The translations under genes were made by a program, and so were the position numbers. Source: Achromobacter deleyi (GTDB lineage Bacteria; Pseudomonadota; Gammaproteobacteria; Burkholderiales; Burkholderiaceae_B). From it: a DNA stretch of 64,000 nucleotides. The stretch spans positions 5,704,001-5,768,000 of the forward strand of contig NZ_CP065997.1 in assembly GCF_016127315.1 (NCBI RefSeq). The letters run 5' to 3'. Under the pieces are notes generated by a model. That model ran no database searches, was not told the origin of the DNA, and saw nothing but the letters and a program-made list of their open reading frames with translations. This document shows positions 8,707 through 17,447 of the stretch, piece by piece (the first letter of the stretch is position 1; every line of letters begins with the position of its first letter).

Positions 8707-9762
8707 TCAGGCCGCCAGGGCCGGGTAGTCCGTGTAGCCGGTCGCGCCGGCGGCGTAGAAAGTCGACGAATCCGGCGCGTTCAGCGGCGCCTTCAAGGCG
8801 AAGCGCTGCGCCAGGTCGGGGTTGGCGATGTACTGCACGCCGAACGCCACCGCGTCGGCGCGGCCCGCGGCGATCGCCGCCTCGGCCGATTCGCGCGTGA
8901 AGCCTTCGTTGGCGATGTACACGCCGCCGAACGATTCCTTGAGCTGCGGACCGAGGCTGTCGGCGCCCTCGTGCTCCCGCGCGCACAGGAACGCCAGGCC
9001 GCGACGGCGCGCCGCGCGCGCCACATAGTTGAAGGTCGTGGCCGGATCCGAATCGCCCATCGTATGGGCATCGCCGCGCGGCGACAGATGCAGGCCGACC
9101 CGGCCCGCGCCCCACACGCCGACGCTGGCGTCCACCACTTCCAGCATCAGGCGGGCGCGCGCTTCGAGCGAGCCGCCGTAGCCGTCGGTGCGGTGGTTGG
9201 TGCTGTCCTGCAGGAACTGGTCCAGCAGATAGCCGTTGGCGCCGTGCACTTCGACGCCGTCGAAACCGGCTTCCTGCGCCAGTTGCGCGCCGCGGCGGTA
9301 GGCCTCGACGATGCCCGGGATCTCATCGGTCTCGAGCGCGCGCGGCACCACATAGCCGCGCTGCGGACGCACATGGCTGACATGGCCGCCCGCCGCGATC
9401 GCGCTCGGCGCCACCGGCAGCTCGCCATTCAGGAAGATCGGATCCGAAATGCGGCCCACGTGCCACAGCTGCGCGAAGATGCGGCCGCCGGCTTCATGCA
9501 CCGCCGACGTCACCTTGCGCCAGCCCTTGACCTGCTCCTGCGACCACAGCCCCGGCGTGTCGGCATACCCCACGCCCTGCGGCGTCACCGAGGTGGCCTC
9601 GGTCAGGATCAATCCGGCGCCGGCGCGCTGGACGTAATACTCGACCATCAGGTCGTTCGGCACCCGGCCTTCGCTGGCGCGCTGGCGCGTCAACGGGGCC
9701 ATGATGATGCGGTTGGGCAGGGTCAATTCCCCCACTTGCAAGGGTTCGAACAGCAGGCTCAT
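8707..9762 (-). CDS. Old yellow enzyme family alkene reductase
   Basis: This is a 351-residue FMN-dependent TIM-barrel ene-reductase of the OYE/NemA group. It opens with LFEPLQVGELTLPNRIIMAPLTRQRA, a flavin-binding start typical of the family. It carries the substrate-anchoring pair His173/Asn176 in EVHGANGYLLDQF and the SSxNxRxDxYGGS-type block (STNHRTDGYGGSLE). It uses NAD(P)H to reduce electron-poor C=C bonds or nitro compounds. The ArsR-type regulator gene starts to its right in the same direction, with its operator farther upstream. The pair looks like an electrophile-responsive detoxification unit, as with NemR-NemA in enterics, although the regulator family differs. Confidence 0.93.
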   Translation of the reverse strand: MSLLFEPLQVGELTLPNRIIMAPLTRQRASEGRVPNDLMVEYYVQRAGAGLILTEATSVTPQGVGYADTPGLWSQEQVKGWRKVTSAVHEAGGRIFAQLWHVGRISDPIFLNGELPVAPSAIAAGGHVSHVRPQRGYVVPRALETDEIPGIVEAYRRGAQLAQEAGFDGVEVHGANGYLLDQFLQDSTNHRTDGYGGSLEARARLMLEVVDASVGVWGAGRVGLHLSPRGDAHTMGDSDPATTFNYVARAARRRGLAFLCAREHEGADSLGPQLKESFGGVYIANEGFTRESAEAAIAAGRADAVAFGVQYIANPDLAQRFALKAPLNAPDSSTFYAAGATGYTDYPALAA

Positions 9763-9811
9763 ACAAACAATCCTTGTGCCCGGCGGGCGGGCGCTGGGTA
9801 GCGGCGGCAGG

Positions 9812-10153
9812 CTACATGTCTTGATTCAATTGCAGCAGGAACGCGGCAATCACGGGTTCATTGCGACGGAAGAACACCCACTGCCCCACCTTGGTGGCCG
9901 AAATCAGCCCCGCGCGCTGCAGCACCGCGAGGTGCGAAGACACGGTGGACTGCGACAGCCCGCAGCGCCCATCGATATGGCCCGCGCACACCCCGTGTTC
10001 GAAGGTATGCCCCGGCCGCTCCTCGAAGTGCGCCTGCGGCGTCTTCAACCACCCCAGGATCTCGCGGCGCACGGGATTGGCCAACGCCTTGAGAATGGCG
10101 TCGACATCAATGTCCGTGGTGGCCTCGATGGCGGTGGAAGCAGTGGTCGTCAT
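9812..10153 (-). CDS. ArsR-type winged-helix transcriptional repressor
   Basis: The 113-residue protein has a winged-helix ArsR/SmtB-like fold. The N-terminal helix DVDAILKALANPVRREILGWL and the recognition helix GLSQSTVSSHLAVLQRAGLI are plain. Between them lies an insertion with two cysteines (HGVCAGHIDGRCGLSQ). These could sense electrophiles or redox state, though this is inference. The start at 10153 was chosen because the protein then begins with a normal short N-terminus, and because the perfect inverted repeat at 10181-10202 lies just upstream, as expected for autoregulation. The gene precedes the alkene reductase by 49 bases in the same direction, so both are probably controlled together. 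Confidence 0.87.
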   Translation of the reverse strand: MTTTASTAIEATTDIDVDAILKALANPVRREILGWLKTPQAHFEERPGHTFEHGVCAGHIDGRCGLSQSTVSSHLAVLQRAGLISATKVGQWVFFRRNEPVIAAFLLQLNQDM

Positions 10154-10180
10154 ATTGAAATATCGCAATTTATCGAATCT

Positions 10181-10202
10181 TATATCGAGACATCCCGATA
10201 TA
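10181..10202. promoter_or_regulatory. Probable operator of the ArsR-type repressor
   Basis: The inverted repeat TATATCG-N8-CGATATA sits 28 bases upstream of the regulator's start codon in an AT-rich patch within otherwise GC-rich DNA. AT-rich 7-bp arms of this kind suit ArsR-family dimers. I infer that it controls the regulator-reductase pair. Confidence 0.6.
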
Positions 10203-10310
10203 TAGTCATACCCCTGCCGACAGAGGGGCCTTCTTCGGAACCGACTCCGCACCGGCCCCGCCCCCAATAACGGCCCGTCCACTACCGGCCGTCCGCAGGC
10301 AGGGAGACCG

Positions 10311-10727
10311 TCACTCCCCCTGCACCCGCCCCCGCAACCGCTTCACCTCGCCATGCGACACCTTGCGCTGCACCCGCCGCCGCTGCGACGCCCGCGTCGG
10401 CTTCGTCGCCCGCCGCGGCTTCTCCACCTTCGCCGCCGCCCGCACCATCCCCACCAGCCGCTCGATCGCCTCCGCCCGGTTCTTGTCCTGGCTGCGGAAC
10501 GACTGCGACTTGATGACGATCACCCCATCCTTGGAAATACGATGGTCGCTCATCGCGCCCAACGCATCCTTGATGTCGGCCGGCAACGACGACGCCCGCA
10601 CATCGAACCTCAGATGCACCGCGCTCGACACCTTGTTGACGTTCTGCCCGCCCGCGCCCTGCGCCCGGATCATCGAGAACTCAATCTCGCGCTCGTCGAT
10701 ATAGAGAGAATCTTGAACATGAAACAT
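10311..10727 (-). CDS. arfB: Peptidyl-tRNA hydrolase ArfB (ribosome rescue)
   Basis: This 138-residue protein is a stand-alone release-factor catalytic domain. The GGQ motif (RAQGAGGQNVNKV, residues 26-28) hydrolyses peptidyl-tRNA. The basic C-terminal tail (KPTRASQRRRVQRKVSHGEVKRLRGR) is the part that ArfB/YaeJ inserts into the empty mRNA channel of stalled ribosomes. Family length is about 140 residues, so the start at 10727 (MFHVQDSLYI) is right and the longer frame upstream is not. The gene is transcribed divergently from queE across a gap that contains a long palindrome. Confidence 0.93.
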   Translation of the reverse strand: MFHVQDSLYIDEREIEFSMIRAQGAGGQNVNKVSSAVHLRFDVRASSLPADIKDALGAMSDHRISKDGVIVIKSQSFRSQDKNRAEAIERLVGMVRAAAKVEKPRRATKPTRASQRRRVQRKVSHGEVKRLRGRVQGE

Positions 10728-10816
10728 AGCGCGAGAGTATATAAGCCTTCGCCAGGCCCAACGCCCCTCCGCGCATGCGCGCCGCGAACCCCATCCCAAC
10801 ACCCCACACCGCGTAT

Positions 10817-10850
10817 GCCTGGAGCGGCCGCCCGGGCGGCCACTCCAGGC
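10817..10850. repeat. Near-perfect 34-bp palindrome between arfB and queE
   Basis: Two 17-base arms (GCCTGGAGCGGCCGCCC and its complement with one mismatch) abut without a spacer. It lies in the divergent intergenic region, so it is not a terminator for either neighbour. It could form a cruciform or be a REP-like element. Confidence 0.6.
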
Positions 10851-10980
10851 GGGCCCCGCAAACCCGGAAAAGCAGAAAAAGCCCACGACATCAAGGACAT
10901 CCCCGACCCACATCCCCAAGAACGACTAAAATAACGCCCTTTTGCCCCACCCTAGGCGCTCGCCCCGAGCCCCTCCCCCC

Positions 10981-11613
10981 ATGACCTACACCGCCAAAGA
11001 AATCTTCAAAACCCTGCAAGGCGAAGGCGCCCACGCAGGCCGCGCGGCGGTCTTCTGCCGGTTCGCAGGCTGTAATCTCTGGACCGGCCGCGAAAGCGAC
11101 CGCGCCAGCGCCGCCTGCACCTTCTGCGACACCGACTTCATCGGCACCGACGGCGACGGCGGCGGTAAATTCGCCACCCCCGAACTGCTCGCCGACGCCA
11201 TCGAAGCCGCCTGGGGCCCCGACACCGCCAACCGCTACATCGTCTTCACCGGCGGCGAACCCCTGCTGCAACTCGACGCGCCCCTGCTCGCCGTCGTCCA
11301 CGCGCGCGGCTTCACCGTCGCCATCGAAACCAACGGCACCGTCCAGCCGCCCCCCGGCATCGACTGGATCTGCGTCAGCCCCAAAGGCACCGCGCCGGTC
11401 GTCATCGAACGCGGCAACGAACTCAAGCTGGTCTATCCCCAGGCCAACGCCCTGCCCCCGCGCTTCGAACACCTGGACTTCGAGCACTTCTTCCTGCAAC
11501 CCATGGACGGCCCCGCCCGCCTGGCCAACACCGAACAGGCCGTCCAATACTGCATGCAGCACCCGCAATGGCGCCTGAGCCTGCAGACCCATAAATACAT
11601 AGGCATTCCATGA
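10981..11613 (+). CDS. queE: 7-carboxy-7-deazaguanine synthase
   Basis: This is a 210-residue radical-SAM enzyme that rearranges 6-carboxytetrahydropterin to 7-carboxy-7-deazaguanine in queuosine biosynthesis. The iron-sulfur cysteines are Cys31, Cys46 and Cys49, giving the CX14CX2C spacing known from Burkholderiales QueE rather than the common CX3CX2C. The N-terminal EIFKTLQGEGAHAGRAAVFCRFAGC and the FTGGEPLLQ block (SAM binding) are typical. ATG 10981 was chosen because the protein then starts at the family's TYTAKEIF. It overlaps queD by 4 bases (ATGA), which indicates translational coupling. A weak -10 (TAAAAT at 10927) lies upstream. Confidence 0.95.
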   Translation: MTYTAKEIFKTLQGEGAHAGRAAVFCRFAGCNLWTGRESDRASAACTFCDTDFIGTDGDGGGKFATPELLADAIEAAWGPDTANRYIVFTGGEPLLQLDAPLLAVVHARGFTVAIETNGTVQPPPGIDWICVSPKGTAPVVIERGNELKLVYPQANALPPRFEHLDFEHFFLQPMDGPARLANTEQAVQYCMQHPQWRLSLQTHKYIGIP

Positions 11614-12053
11614 TTTCCGTGACCCGCAGGCTTGAATTCGACGCCGGCCACCGCATTCCCGACCACCGCAGCCAGTGCCGCAACATGCACGGCCACCGCT
11701 ATGTGCTCGAAATCACCCTGACCGGCGACATCGTCCAGGCCCCCGGCGAATCCGACAACGGCATGCTGATGGACTTCGCCGACATCAAGCGCATCGCCAA
11801 GGCGAATATCGTCGACGTCTGGGACCATGCCTTCCTGGTCTTCGAGGGCGACACCGCCGTGCGCGGTTTCCTGGACTCGATGCCCGGCCACAAGACCGTG
11901 GTGCTGGACCGCATCCCCACCGCCGAGAACCTGGCCGCCATCATCTTCGAGATCCTGGCGCCGCACTACCACGGCCACTACGGCGCCGACCTGCGCCTGA
12001 CCCGCGTGCGCCTGTACGAAACGCCCAATTGCTGGGCGGACTGCAACGGTTGA
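11610..12053 (+). CDS. queD: 6-carboxy-5,6,7,8-tetrahydropterin synthase
   Basis: The 147-residue protein of the 6-pyruvoyl-tetrahydropterin synthase fold makes the substrate used by QueE. The zinc ligands His14, His27 and His29 (FDAGHRI and MHGHRY) and the catalytic Cys23 (SQCRNMHGH) are all in place. The C-terminal half ends with the usual RVRLYETPNCWADC. It is coupled to queE by a 4-base overlap. Together they form the front half of the preQ0 pathway. QueC and QueF are not in this window. Confidence 0.95.
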   Translation: MISVTRRLEFDAGHRIPDHRSQCRNMHGHRYVLEITLTGDIVQAPGESDNGMLMDFADIKRIAKANIVDVWDHAFLVFEGDTAVRGFLDSMPGHKTVVLDRIPTAENLAAIIFEILAPHYHGHYGADLRLTRVRLYETPNCWADCNG

Positions 12054-12261
12054 TATCCCCGGGGCGGCCGGCATGGCTGCCCGCAAGTCGATGCGACCGC
12101 ATGCGCTTGCCGCCTGGCGCGGCCACGCATGCCGATCGCTTGTTCCCCCGGCAGGCATGGACGATGGCCGCCCGCCTTTCCATCCACGGAAAGCCCGCCC
12201 CTGATTTTCCCGATTGAAAAAATCAATGGAGATCTTCGCCATTTTCAATTAATAGTAAGCT

Positions 12262-12283
12262 AATAGATAGGATACAATCTATT
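12262..12283. promoter_or_regulatory. Operator-promoter of the marR efflux operon
   Basis: The perfect inverted repeat AATAGAT-N8-ATCTATT ends 3 bases before the marR start codon. It encloses a -10-like TACAAT (12273-12278). A second small repeat ATTGA-N5-TCAAT lies at 12213-12227. Both are in an AT-rich patch. Autorepression by the MarR protein encoded at 12287 is the natural reading. Confidence 0.62.
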
Positions 12284-12286
12284 TCC

Positions 12287-12760
12287 ATGGACACCCCCAC
12301 CGACTCCCAACTCATGGCCACCACCGCAAACCTGATGGTGCTGTCGCGCGCCTATCGCGGCGCCGCCGACAAGGCGCTGGCCGACTACGGCCTGTCGCAA
12401 GCCACCGCCTGGCCCGTGATCCTGGCCGGCCGGCTGGGCGACGGCGTGCGCCAGGGCGCGCTGGCCGAGGCCCTGGGGGTCGAAGGCCCGTCGCTGGTGC
12501 GCGTGCTGGACCAACTGGTCGCCGCCGGCCTGATGGAACGGCGCGAAGACGCGCACGACCGCCGCGCCAAGACCCTGCACCTGACCGAGGCCGGCCACAC
12601 CCTGCGCAAAGAGGTCGAGGACGTGCTGGTGGAACTGCGCCGCCACCTGTTCGACGGCGTCAGCGAAGCCGACCTGCAGGCCTGCCTGCGCGTGTTCGAT
12701 TCGCTCAAGGCCGCGCTGGGCCGCGGCGCCGCCGGCGCGCAAGAGGATCCGCGGCCATGA
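12287..12760 (+). CDS. MarR-family transcriptional regulator
   Basis: This 157-residue winged-helix protein has the MarR layout. It has an N-terminal dimer helix, then GDGVRQGALAEALGVEGPSLVRVLDQLVAAGLMERREDAHDRRAKTLHLTEAG, which spans the recognition helix and the wing with its conserved D-x-R-(A/S)-K pattern. MarR proteins bind aromatic ligands and then release DNA. The gene heads an operon with FUSC, DUF1656, HlyD and NodT genes and overlaps the FUSC gene by 4 bases. It therefore very likely represses this pump and is induced by a pump substrate such as an aromatic acid. Confidence 0.92.
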   Translation: MDTPTDSQLMATTANLMVLSRAYRGAADKALADYGLSQATAWPVILAGRLGDGVRQGALAEALGVEGPSLVRVLDQLVAAGLMERREDAHDRRAKTLHLTEAGHTLRKEVEDVLVELRRHLFDGVSEADLQACLRVFDSLKAALGRGAAGAQEDPRP

Positions 12761-14808
12761 AATACCTGCCCAACGTCCGCGAGACGATCTTCTCCCTCAA
12801 GAGCTACCTGAGCGCCATCATGGCGCTCTATCTTTCGTACAGCATCGGCCTGCCGCGTCCGTTCTGGGCCATGACCACCGCCTACATCGTGGCCCAGCCC
12901 TGGTCCGGCGCGGTGCGCTCCAAGGCGCTGTACCGCCTGGTCGGCACCTTCTGCGGCTCGGCCATGACCGTCTACATGGTGCCGCGCCTGTCGAACTCGC
13001 CGGTCGTCATGACCGCCGCCATGGTGGCCTGGGTCGGCTTCTGCCTGTACCTGTCGGTGCTGGACCGCACGCCGCGGTCGTACCTCTTCATGCTGGCCGG
13101 CTACACCGCCGCCATGATCGGCTTTCCCAGCGTCACCGACCCCTCGCAGGTGTTCGACACCGCGCTGGCGCGGGTCGAGGAAATCAGCCTGGGCATCGTC
13201 TGCGCCACGCTGATCCACAGCATCGTGCTGCCGCGCGGCCTGGCCCCGGCCCTGACGCTGCAGCTGGACAAGGCGGTGCGCGACGCCAAGCTCTGGATCC
13301 ACGACACCCTCAGCGGCCAGACGACCGAACAGAAAGACCGCGACCGCCGCGTGCTGGCCAACGACATCACCCAGCTGCGCCTGCTGTCGACGCACGTGCC
13401 GTTCGACACCGGCAACCTGCGCTGGACCGCCGGCGCCGTGCGCGCCATGCAGGACCAGATCGCCGCGCTCACGCCCGCCGTGTCCGCCGTCGAAGACCGC
13501 ATGCGCGCGCTGCAGGCCGACGGCCAGACCCTGCCCGAACCCGTGTCGCAAGTGCTGGCCGACATCTCCGAATGGATCAACGCCGGCGCCCAGGCCACCC
13601 ACGAAACCGCCGTGCAATTGCGCGCCGCCGTCTCGCGCCTGACGCCCGCCATCGACAGCCACTCCGGCTGGCGCGATGCGCTGCTGGCCAGCCTGATGAC
13701 GCGGCTGCGCGAACTGATCGACACCTATGACGAGTGCCTGGCGCTGCGCCGCGAGATCCGCGCCGGGCTGGCCGGCGCTCCGCTGCGCGCGCCGCGCGCC
13801 GCCACCAGCACGCCCAATCGCGCGCTGCACCGCGACCACGGCATGGCGCTGCTGTCGGCCGCCGCCGCCGGCGTCGCCATCTCGGTGGTCTGCGCCTTCT
13901 GGATCGGCACCGCCTGGAGCAACGGCGCCACCGCCGCGCTGATGGCCGCCATCTTCAGCTGTTTCTTCGCCTCGCAGGACAACCCGGTGCCGGGCATCAT
14001 GCAGTTCCTGACCTACACGGTCTATTCGATTCCGCTGTCGGCGCTGTACCTGCTGGGCATCATGCCGGCCATCCATTCGTTCGAGATGCTGGCGCTGGCG
14101 ATGCTGCCCACGGCCTTCGTCATCGGCATCTTCATTGCGCGCCCCACCTCCGCGGGCAAGGCCATGGCGATGCTGTTCGGCTTCCTTGGAACCATGGCGC
14201 TGCAGGACACCCACACCGCCGACCTGGTGTCGTTCCTGGACACCCAGGTGGCGCAGTGCATGGGCGTGGCCGCCGCCGCGATCATCGCCGCCATCTTCCG
14301 CACCGTCAGCGCCGACTGGAGCGCGCGCCGCATCCAGGCCGCCAACTGGCACGAACTGGCGATGCTGGCCAGCTCGCCGCGCACCCCGGCGCGCCACACC
14401 TACGCCGCCCGCATGCTCGACCGCATCGGCCTGCTGCAGCCGCGCCTGGCGCTGGCCAAGCGGCCCGACGACCTGGTCGCCGCCGACGCGCTCAAGGACC
14501 TGCGCGTGGGCCGCGACATCACCGAACTGCAACGCGCGCGCCGCCATCTGCCAATGGCCGACGCCAGCATCGCGCCGCTGCTCGACAGCCTGGCGCAGTT
14601 CTTCCGCGCCCGCTCGGCCTGGCGCGGCGGCGACAAGACGCCGGACATGCTGGCGCAGATCGACCGGGCCCTGGCCAGCGTCACCGCCACCCCCGGCACC
14701 GTCGCCGCGCGCGACCGCGCGGTGGTGGCCCTGGTGGGCCTGCGCCGCGCCTTCTTCCCCGACGCGGCCGACTATCAACCCGCCCATCCCACGCTGGAAA
14801 CACCATGA
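12757..14808 (+). CDS. FUSC-family efflux pump inner-membrane component (AaeB-like)
   Basis: The 683-residue membrane protein has two blocks of about five helices (about residues 20-165 and 365-510) separated and followed by cytoplasmic helical regions, as in AaeB of E. coli. The first block contains RPFWAMTTAYIVAQPWSGAVRSKALYRLVGT, a strongly conserved FUSC segment. Translation is coupled to marR and to the DUF1656 gene by 4-base overlaps on both sides. AaeB-type proteins export hydroxybenzoic and related aromatic acids with AaeA (HlyD family). The present operon has all the parts plus an outer-membrane channel. Confidence 0.92.
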   Translation: MKYLPNVRETIFSLKSYLSAIMALYLSYSIGLPRPFWAMTTAYIVAQPWSGAVRSKALYRLVGTFCGSAMTVYMVPRLSNSPVVMTAAMVAWVGFCLYLSVLDRTPRSYLFMLAGYTAAMIGFPSVTDPSQVFDTALARVEEISLGIVCATLIHSIVLPRGLAPALTLQLDKAVRDAKLWIHDTLSGQTTEQKDRDRRVLANDITQLRLLSTHVPFDTGNLRWTAGAVRAMQDQIAALTPAVSAVEDRMRALQADGQTLPEPVSQVLADISEWINAGAQATHETAVQLRAAVSRLTPAIDSHSGWRDALLASLMTRLRELIDTYDECLALRREIRAGLAGAPLRAPRAATSTPNRALHRDHGMALLSAAAAGVAISVVCAFWIGTAWSNGATAALMAAIFSCFFASQDNPVPGIMQFLTYTVYSIPLSALYLLGIMPAIHSFEMLALAMLPTAFVIGIFIARPTSAGKAMAMLFGFLGTMALQDTHTADLVSFLDTQVAQCMGVAAAAIIAAIFRTVSADWSARRIQAANWHELAMLASSPRTPARHTYAARMLDRIGLLQPRLALAKRPDDLVAADALKDLRVGRDITELQRARRHLPMADASIAPLLDSLAQFFRARSAWRGGDKTPDMLAQIDRALASVTATPGTVAARDRAVVALVGLRRAFFPDAADYQPAHPTLETP

Positions 14809-15017
14809 TCGGCGAATTCAATCTCTACGGCATCTACTTCCCCTGGCTGCTGGTGCTGGGCGTGGCCACCCTGGCCGTCGCCTGGGCCGTGCGCCGCGTG
14901 CTGGCGCGCGCCGGGCTGTATCGCCTGGTCTGGCACCCGGCGCTGTTCGACCTGGCGCTGTTCGTGGTGCTGTTGTATGGCGTCTCCCTGATTTCCCCTT
15001 ATTTTCTGCAGAGATAG
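14805..15017 (+). CDS. DUF1656 small membrane protein (AaeX-like)
   Basis: This 70-residue protein has two hydrophobic helices and begins MIGEFNLYGIYFPWLL, the conserved start of the DUF1656/AaeX family. It accompanies AaeA/AaeB-type pumps. Its exact role is unknown, but it is nearly always encoded between or beside the FUSC and HlyD genes, as here. It overlaps the FUSC gene by 4 bases and precedes the HlyD gene by 2 bases. Confidence 0.9.
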   Translation: MIGEFNLYGIYFPWLLVLGVATLAVAWAVRRVLARAGLYRLVWHPALFDLALFVVLLYGVSLISPYFLQR

Positions 15018-15019
15018 GT

Positions 15020-15970
15020 ATGAAACTCCCCAATGCCCTGCGCCCCGCCGCCATCGGCAAATTCGCGGTGACCGCCGCCGTCGTCGCGGCCGCCGTCTAC
15101 GCCGGCTGGCAGCTCTGGGTGCACTATGAAGTCGAACCCTGGACCCGCGACGGCCGCGTCAAGGCCTATGTGGTGCAGGTGGCGCCGGACGTGTCCGGCC
15201 TGGTCACCGCCGTGCCGGTGCGCGACAACCAGGACGTGAAGGCCGGCGACGTGCTGTTCGAGATCGACCGCGCCCGCTTCCAGCTGGCCTTCGACCAGGC
15301 CGAAGCGTCAGTGCGCTCGCAACAGGTGGCGCGCGAACAGGCGCTGCGCGACGCCAAGCGCAACCGCTCGCTGGGCCAGCTGGTGGCCGCCGAGACGCTG
15401 GAACAGAGCCAGACCAAGCTGCAGCAGACCGAGGCCGCGCTGGCCCAGGCCGAGGTGCAGCTGAACACCGCGCGCCTGAACCTGGAACGCAGCCGCGTGC
15501 TGGCCGTGACCGACGGCCGCGTCACCAACCTCGACCTGCGCGCCGGCTCGTACGCCAGCGCCGGCCACGGCGTGATGGCGCTGGTCGATGCCAGCTCGTT
15601 CTACGTCGAAGGCTATTTCGAGGAAACCAAGCTGCCCGGCATCCACGAAGGCGATCCCGTCACCGTCACGCTGATGGGCGACAGCCGCCACATCCGCGGC
15701 CACGTCGAGAGCATCGCGCTGGGCATCGCCGACCGCGACCGCAGCACTGGCGCCAACCTGCTGCCCAACGTCAACCCGACCTTCAACTGGGTGCGCCTGG
15801 CGCAGCGCATCCCGGTGCGCGTGAAGATCGACGAGGTGCCCGCCGGCGTGCGCCTGGTGGCCGGCCAGACCGCCACCGTCGCGGTCGGCGCGGCGGCCGC
15901 GCCCGCGCAAACGCAGGCAAAAACGCAAGCACAAACACGAACGCAAACCGACGCGCGCCAACCTTCTTGA
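15020..15970 (+). CDS. HlyD-family periplasmic adaptor of the efflux pump (AaeA-like)
   Basis: This is a 316-residue membrane-fusion protein. It has one N-terminal membrane helix (about residues 14-32), then the lipoyl-like half YVVQVAPDVSGLVTAVPVRDNQDVKAGDVLFEID. A helical hairpin (about 80-150) follows, then the second lipoyl half ending TDGRVTNLDLRAGSYASAG and a beta-barrel domain. The C-terminal tail is a low-complexity TQAKTQAQTRTQT run not seen in the core family. ATG 15020 follows a GAGATAGG ribosome site and starts cleanly after the DUF1656 stop. It links the FUSC protein to the NodT channel encoded next. Confidence 0.93.
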   Translation: MKLPNALRPAAIGKFAVTAAVVAAAVYAGWQLWVHYEVEPWTRDGRVKAYVVQVAPDVSGLVTAVPVRDNQDVKAGDVLFEIDRARFQLAFDQAEASVRSQQVAREQALRDAKRNRSLGQLVAAETLEQSQTKLQQTEAALAQAEVQLNTARLNLERSRVLAVTDGRVTNLDLRAGSYASAGHGVMALVDASSFYVEGYFEETKLPGIHEGDPVTVTLMGDSRHIRGHVESIALGIADRDRSTGANLLPNVNPTFNWVRLAQRIPVRVKIDEVPAGVRLVAGQTATVAVGAAAAPAQTQAKTQAQTRTQTDARQPS

Positions 15971-16025
15971 GCGCGCCCTTTCCGCAACCCCTCAACCTCC
16001 TAGACAACGCCAAGCCGTAATCGCC

Positions 16026-17447
16026 ATGAACACCAGATTCTTCCTGCCGCTGATGCTGTCCGCCGCGCTGGCCGGATGCGCCGCCGTGGGCCCTGACTAC
16101 CAGGTGCCCGCCGGATCGGCCGCCACCCGGCCCAGCGCGCAGGCGCCGTTCGCCGAGGCGCAGGCAAGCGTGTTCCAGCGCGACCAGGTGCCCGGCCACT
16201 GGTGGCGGCTTTATAACGATCCGGTGCTCGACGGGCTGGTGGAAAAGGCGCTGGGCGCCAACACCGACCTGCGCGTGGCCAGCGCCAACCTCGAACGGGC
16301 CCAGGCCGCCGTGCGCGAGACCGAGGCGCAGCAGCAGCCCAGCCTGGGCGTGAACGCCTCGCCCACCTTCGGCCACGTGTCCGGCATCCAGGAACTGGCG
16401 CCCGGCATCGATCCGCCCAACCGCTGGTCGTACTCGGCTGGCGCCAGCATGTCGTACCAGCTGGACCTGTTCGGCCAGATCCGGCGCGCCGTGGAAGCGG
16501 CCGGCGCCGACGCGCAGTCGGCGCAGGCGGCCTACGACGCCACCCGCGTCACGGTGGCGGCCGAGACCGCGCGCGCCTACGCCAACCTGTGTTCGGCCGG
16601 CATGCAGCTGGCCTCGGCCGAGCACTCGGTCAAGGTGCAGCAGGAATCGCTGGACGCGGTCAGCCGGCTGCAACGCGCCGGCCGCGGCACCGCGCTCGAC
16701 GTTACCCGCGCCCGCAGCCAGCTGGAACAGCTGCGCGCCAACCTGCCGCCGTTCCAGGCGCAGCAGCGCACCGCGCTGTATCGCCTGGCGGCCCTGACCG
16801 GCCAGACTCCCGGCGAGATCCCGACCTCGCTGCTGCAATGCGCCACCGCGCCGCGGCTGAGCCAGACGATTCCTGTAGGCGATGGCGCCGCGCTGCTGCG
16901 CCGCCGTCCCGACATCCGCCAGGCAGAGCGCACGCTGGCCGCCGCCACCGCGCGCATCGGCGTGGCCACGGCCGACCTCTACCCCAAGATCACGCTGGGC
17001 CTGTCCGGCGCCTCGGGCGGCCCGGCCGCCATGTTCGGCGACCGCGGCACCTTCAGCTGGAGCGTCGGTCCGCTGATCTCCTGGACCCTGCCCAACACCG
17101 GCGCGGTGCAGGCGCGCATCGCCGAAGCCGAGGCCAACACCAAGGCCGCGGTGGCGCGTTTCGACGCCTCGGTGCTGAACGCGCTGCGCGAAACCGAGAG
17201 CGCGCTGGTGGTGTACGCGCGCCAACTCGACCGCGAGACCTCGCTGCGCGCCGCGCGCGACCAGGCCGCCCAGGCCGCGTCGCAGGCGCGCCAACTGTTC
17301 CAGTACGGCAAGACCGACTACCTGACCGTGCTGGATGCCGAACGCACGCTGGCCGCCAGCGAAAGCGCGCTGGCCGCCAGCCAGGCCGAGCTCAGCAACG
17401 ACCAGATCGCCGTGTTCCTGGCGCTGGGCGGCGGCTGGGAAAAGTAA
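16026..17447 (+). CDS. NodT-family outer-membrane lipoprotein of the efflux pump
   Basis: This is a 473-residue TolC-like channel with signal peptide and lipobox LAGC (lipidated Cys18), then AAVGPDYQVP. The conserved HWWRLYNDPVLD lies near residue 60 and RRPDIRQAERTLAAATARIGVATADLYPKI near residue 295. It closes the marR-FUSC-DUF1656-HlyD operon and supplies the outer-membrane duct. It is similar in plan to the lipoprotein at 891-2366 but not a close copy. A small GC hairpin follows the stop, but there is no clear T-tract. Confidence 0.93.
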   Translation: MNTRFFLPLMLSAALAGCAAVGPDYQVPAGSAATRPSAQAPFAEAQASVFQRDQVPGHWWRLYNDPVLDGLVEKALGANTDLRVASANLERAQAAVRETEAQQQPSLGVNASPTFGHVSGIQELAPGIDPPNRWSYSAGASMSYQLDLFGQIRRAVEAAGADAQSAQAAYDATRVTVAAETARAYANLCSAGMQLASAEHSVKVQQESLDAVSRLQRAGRGTALDVTRARSQLEQLRANLPPFQAQQRTALYRLAALTGQTPGEIPTSLLQCATAPRLSQTIPVGDGAALLRRRPDIRQAERTLAAATARIGVATADLYPKITLGLSGASGGPAAMFGDRGTFSWSVGPLISWTLPNTGAVQARIAEAEANTKAAVARFDASVLNALRETESALVVYARQLDRETSLRAARDQAAQAASQARQLFQYGKTDYLTVLDAERTLAASESALAASQAELSNDQIAVFLALGGGWEK

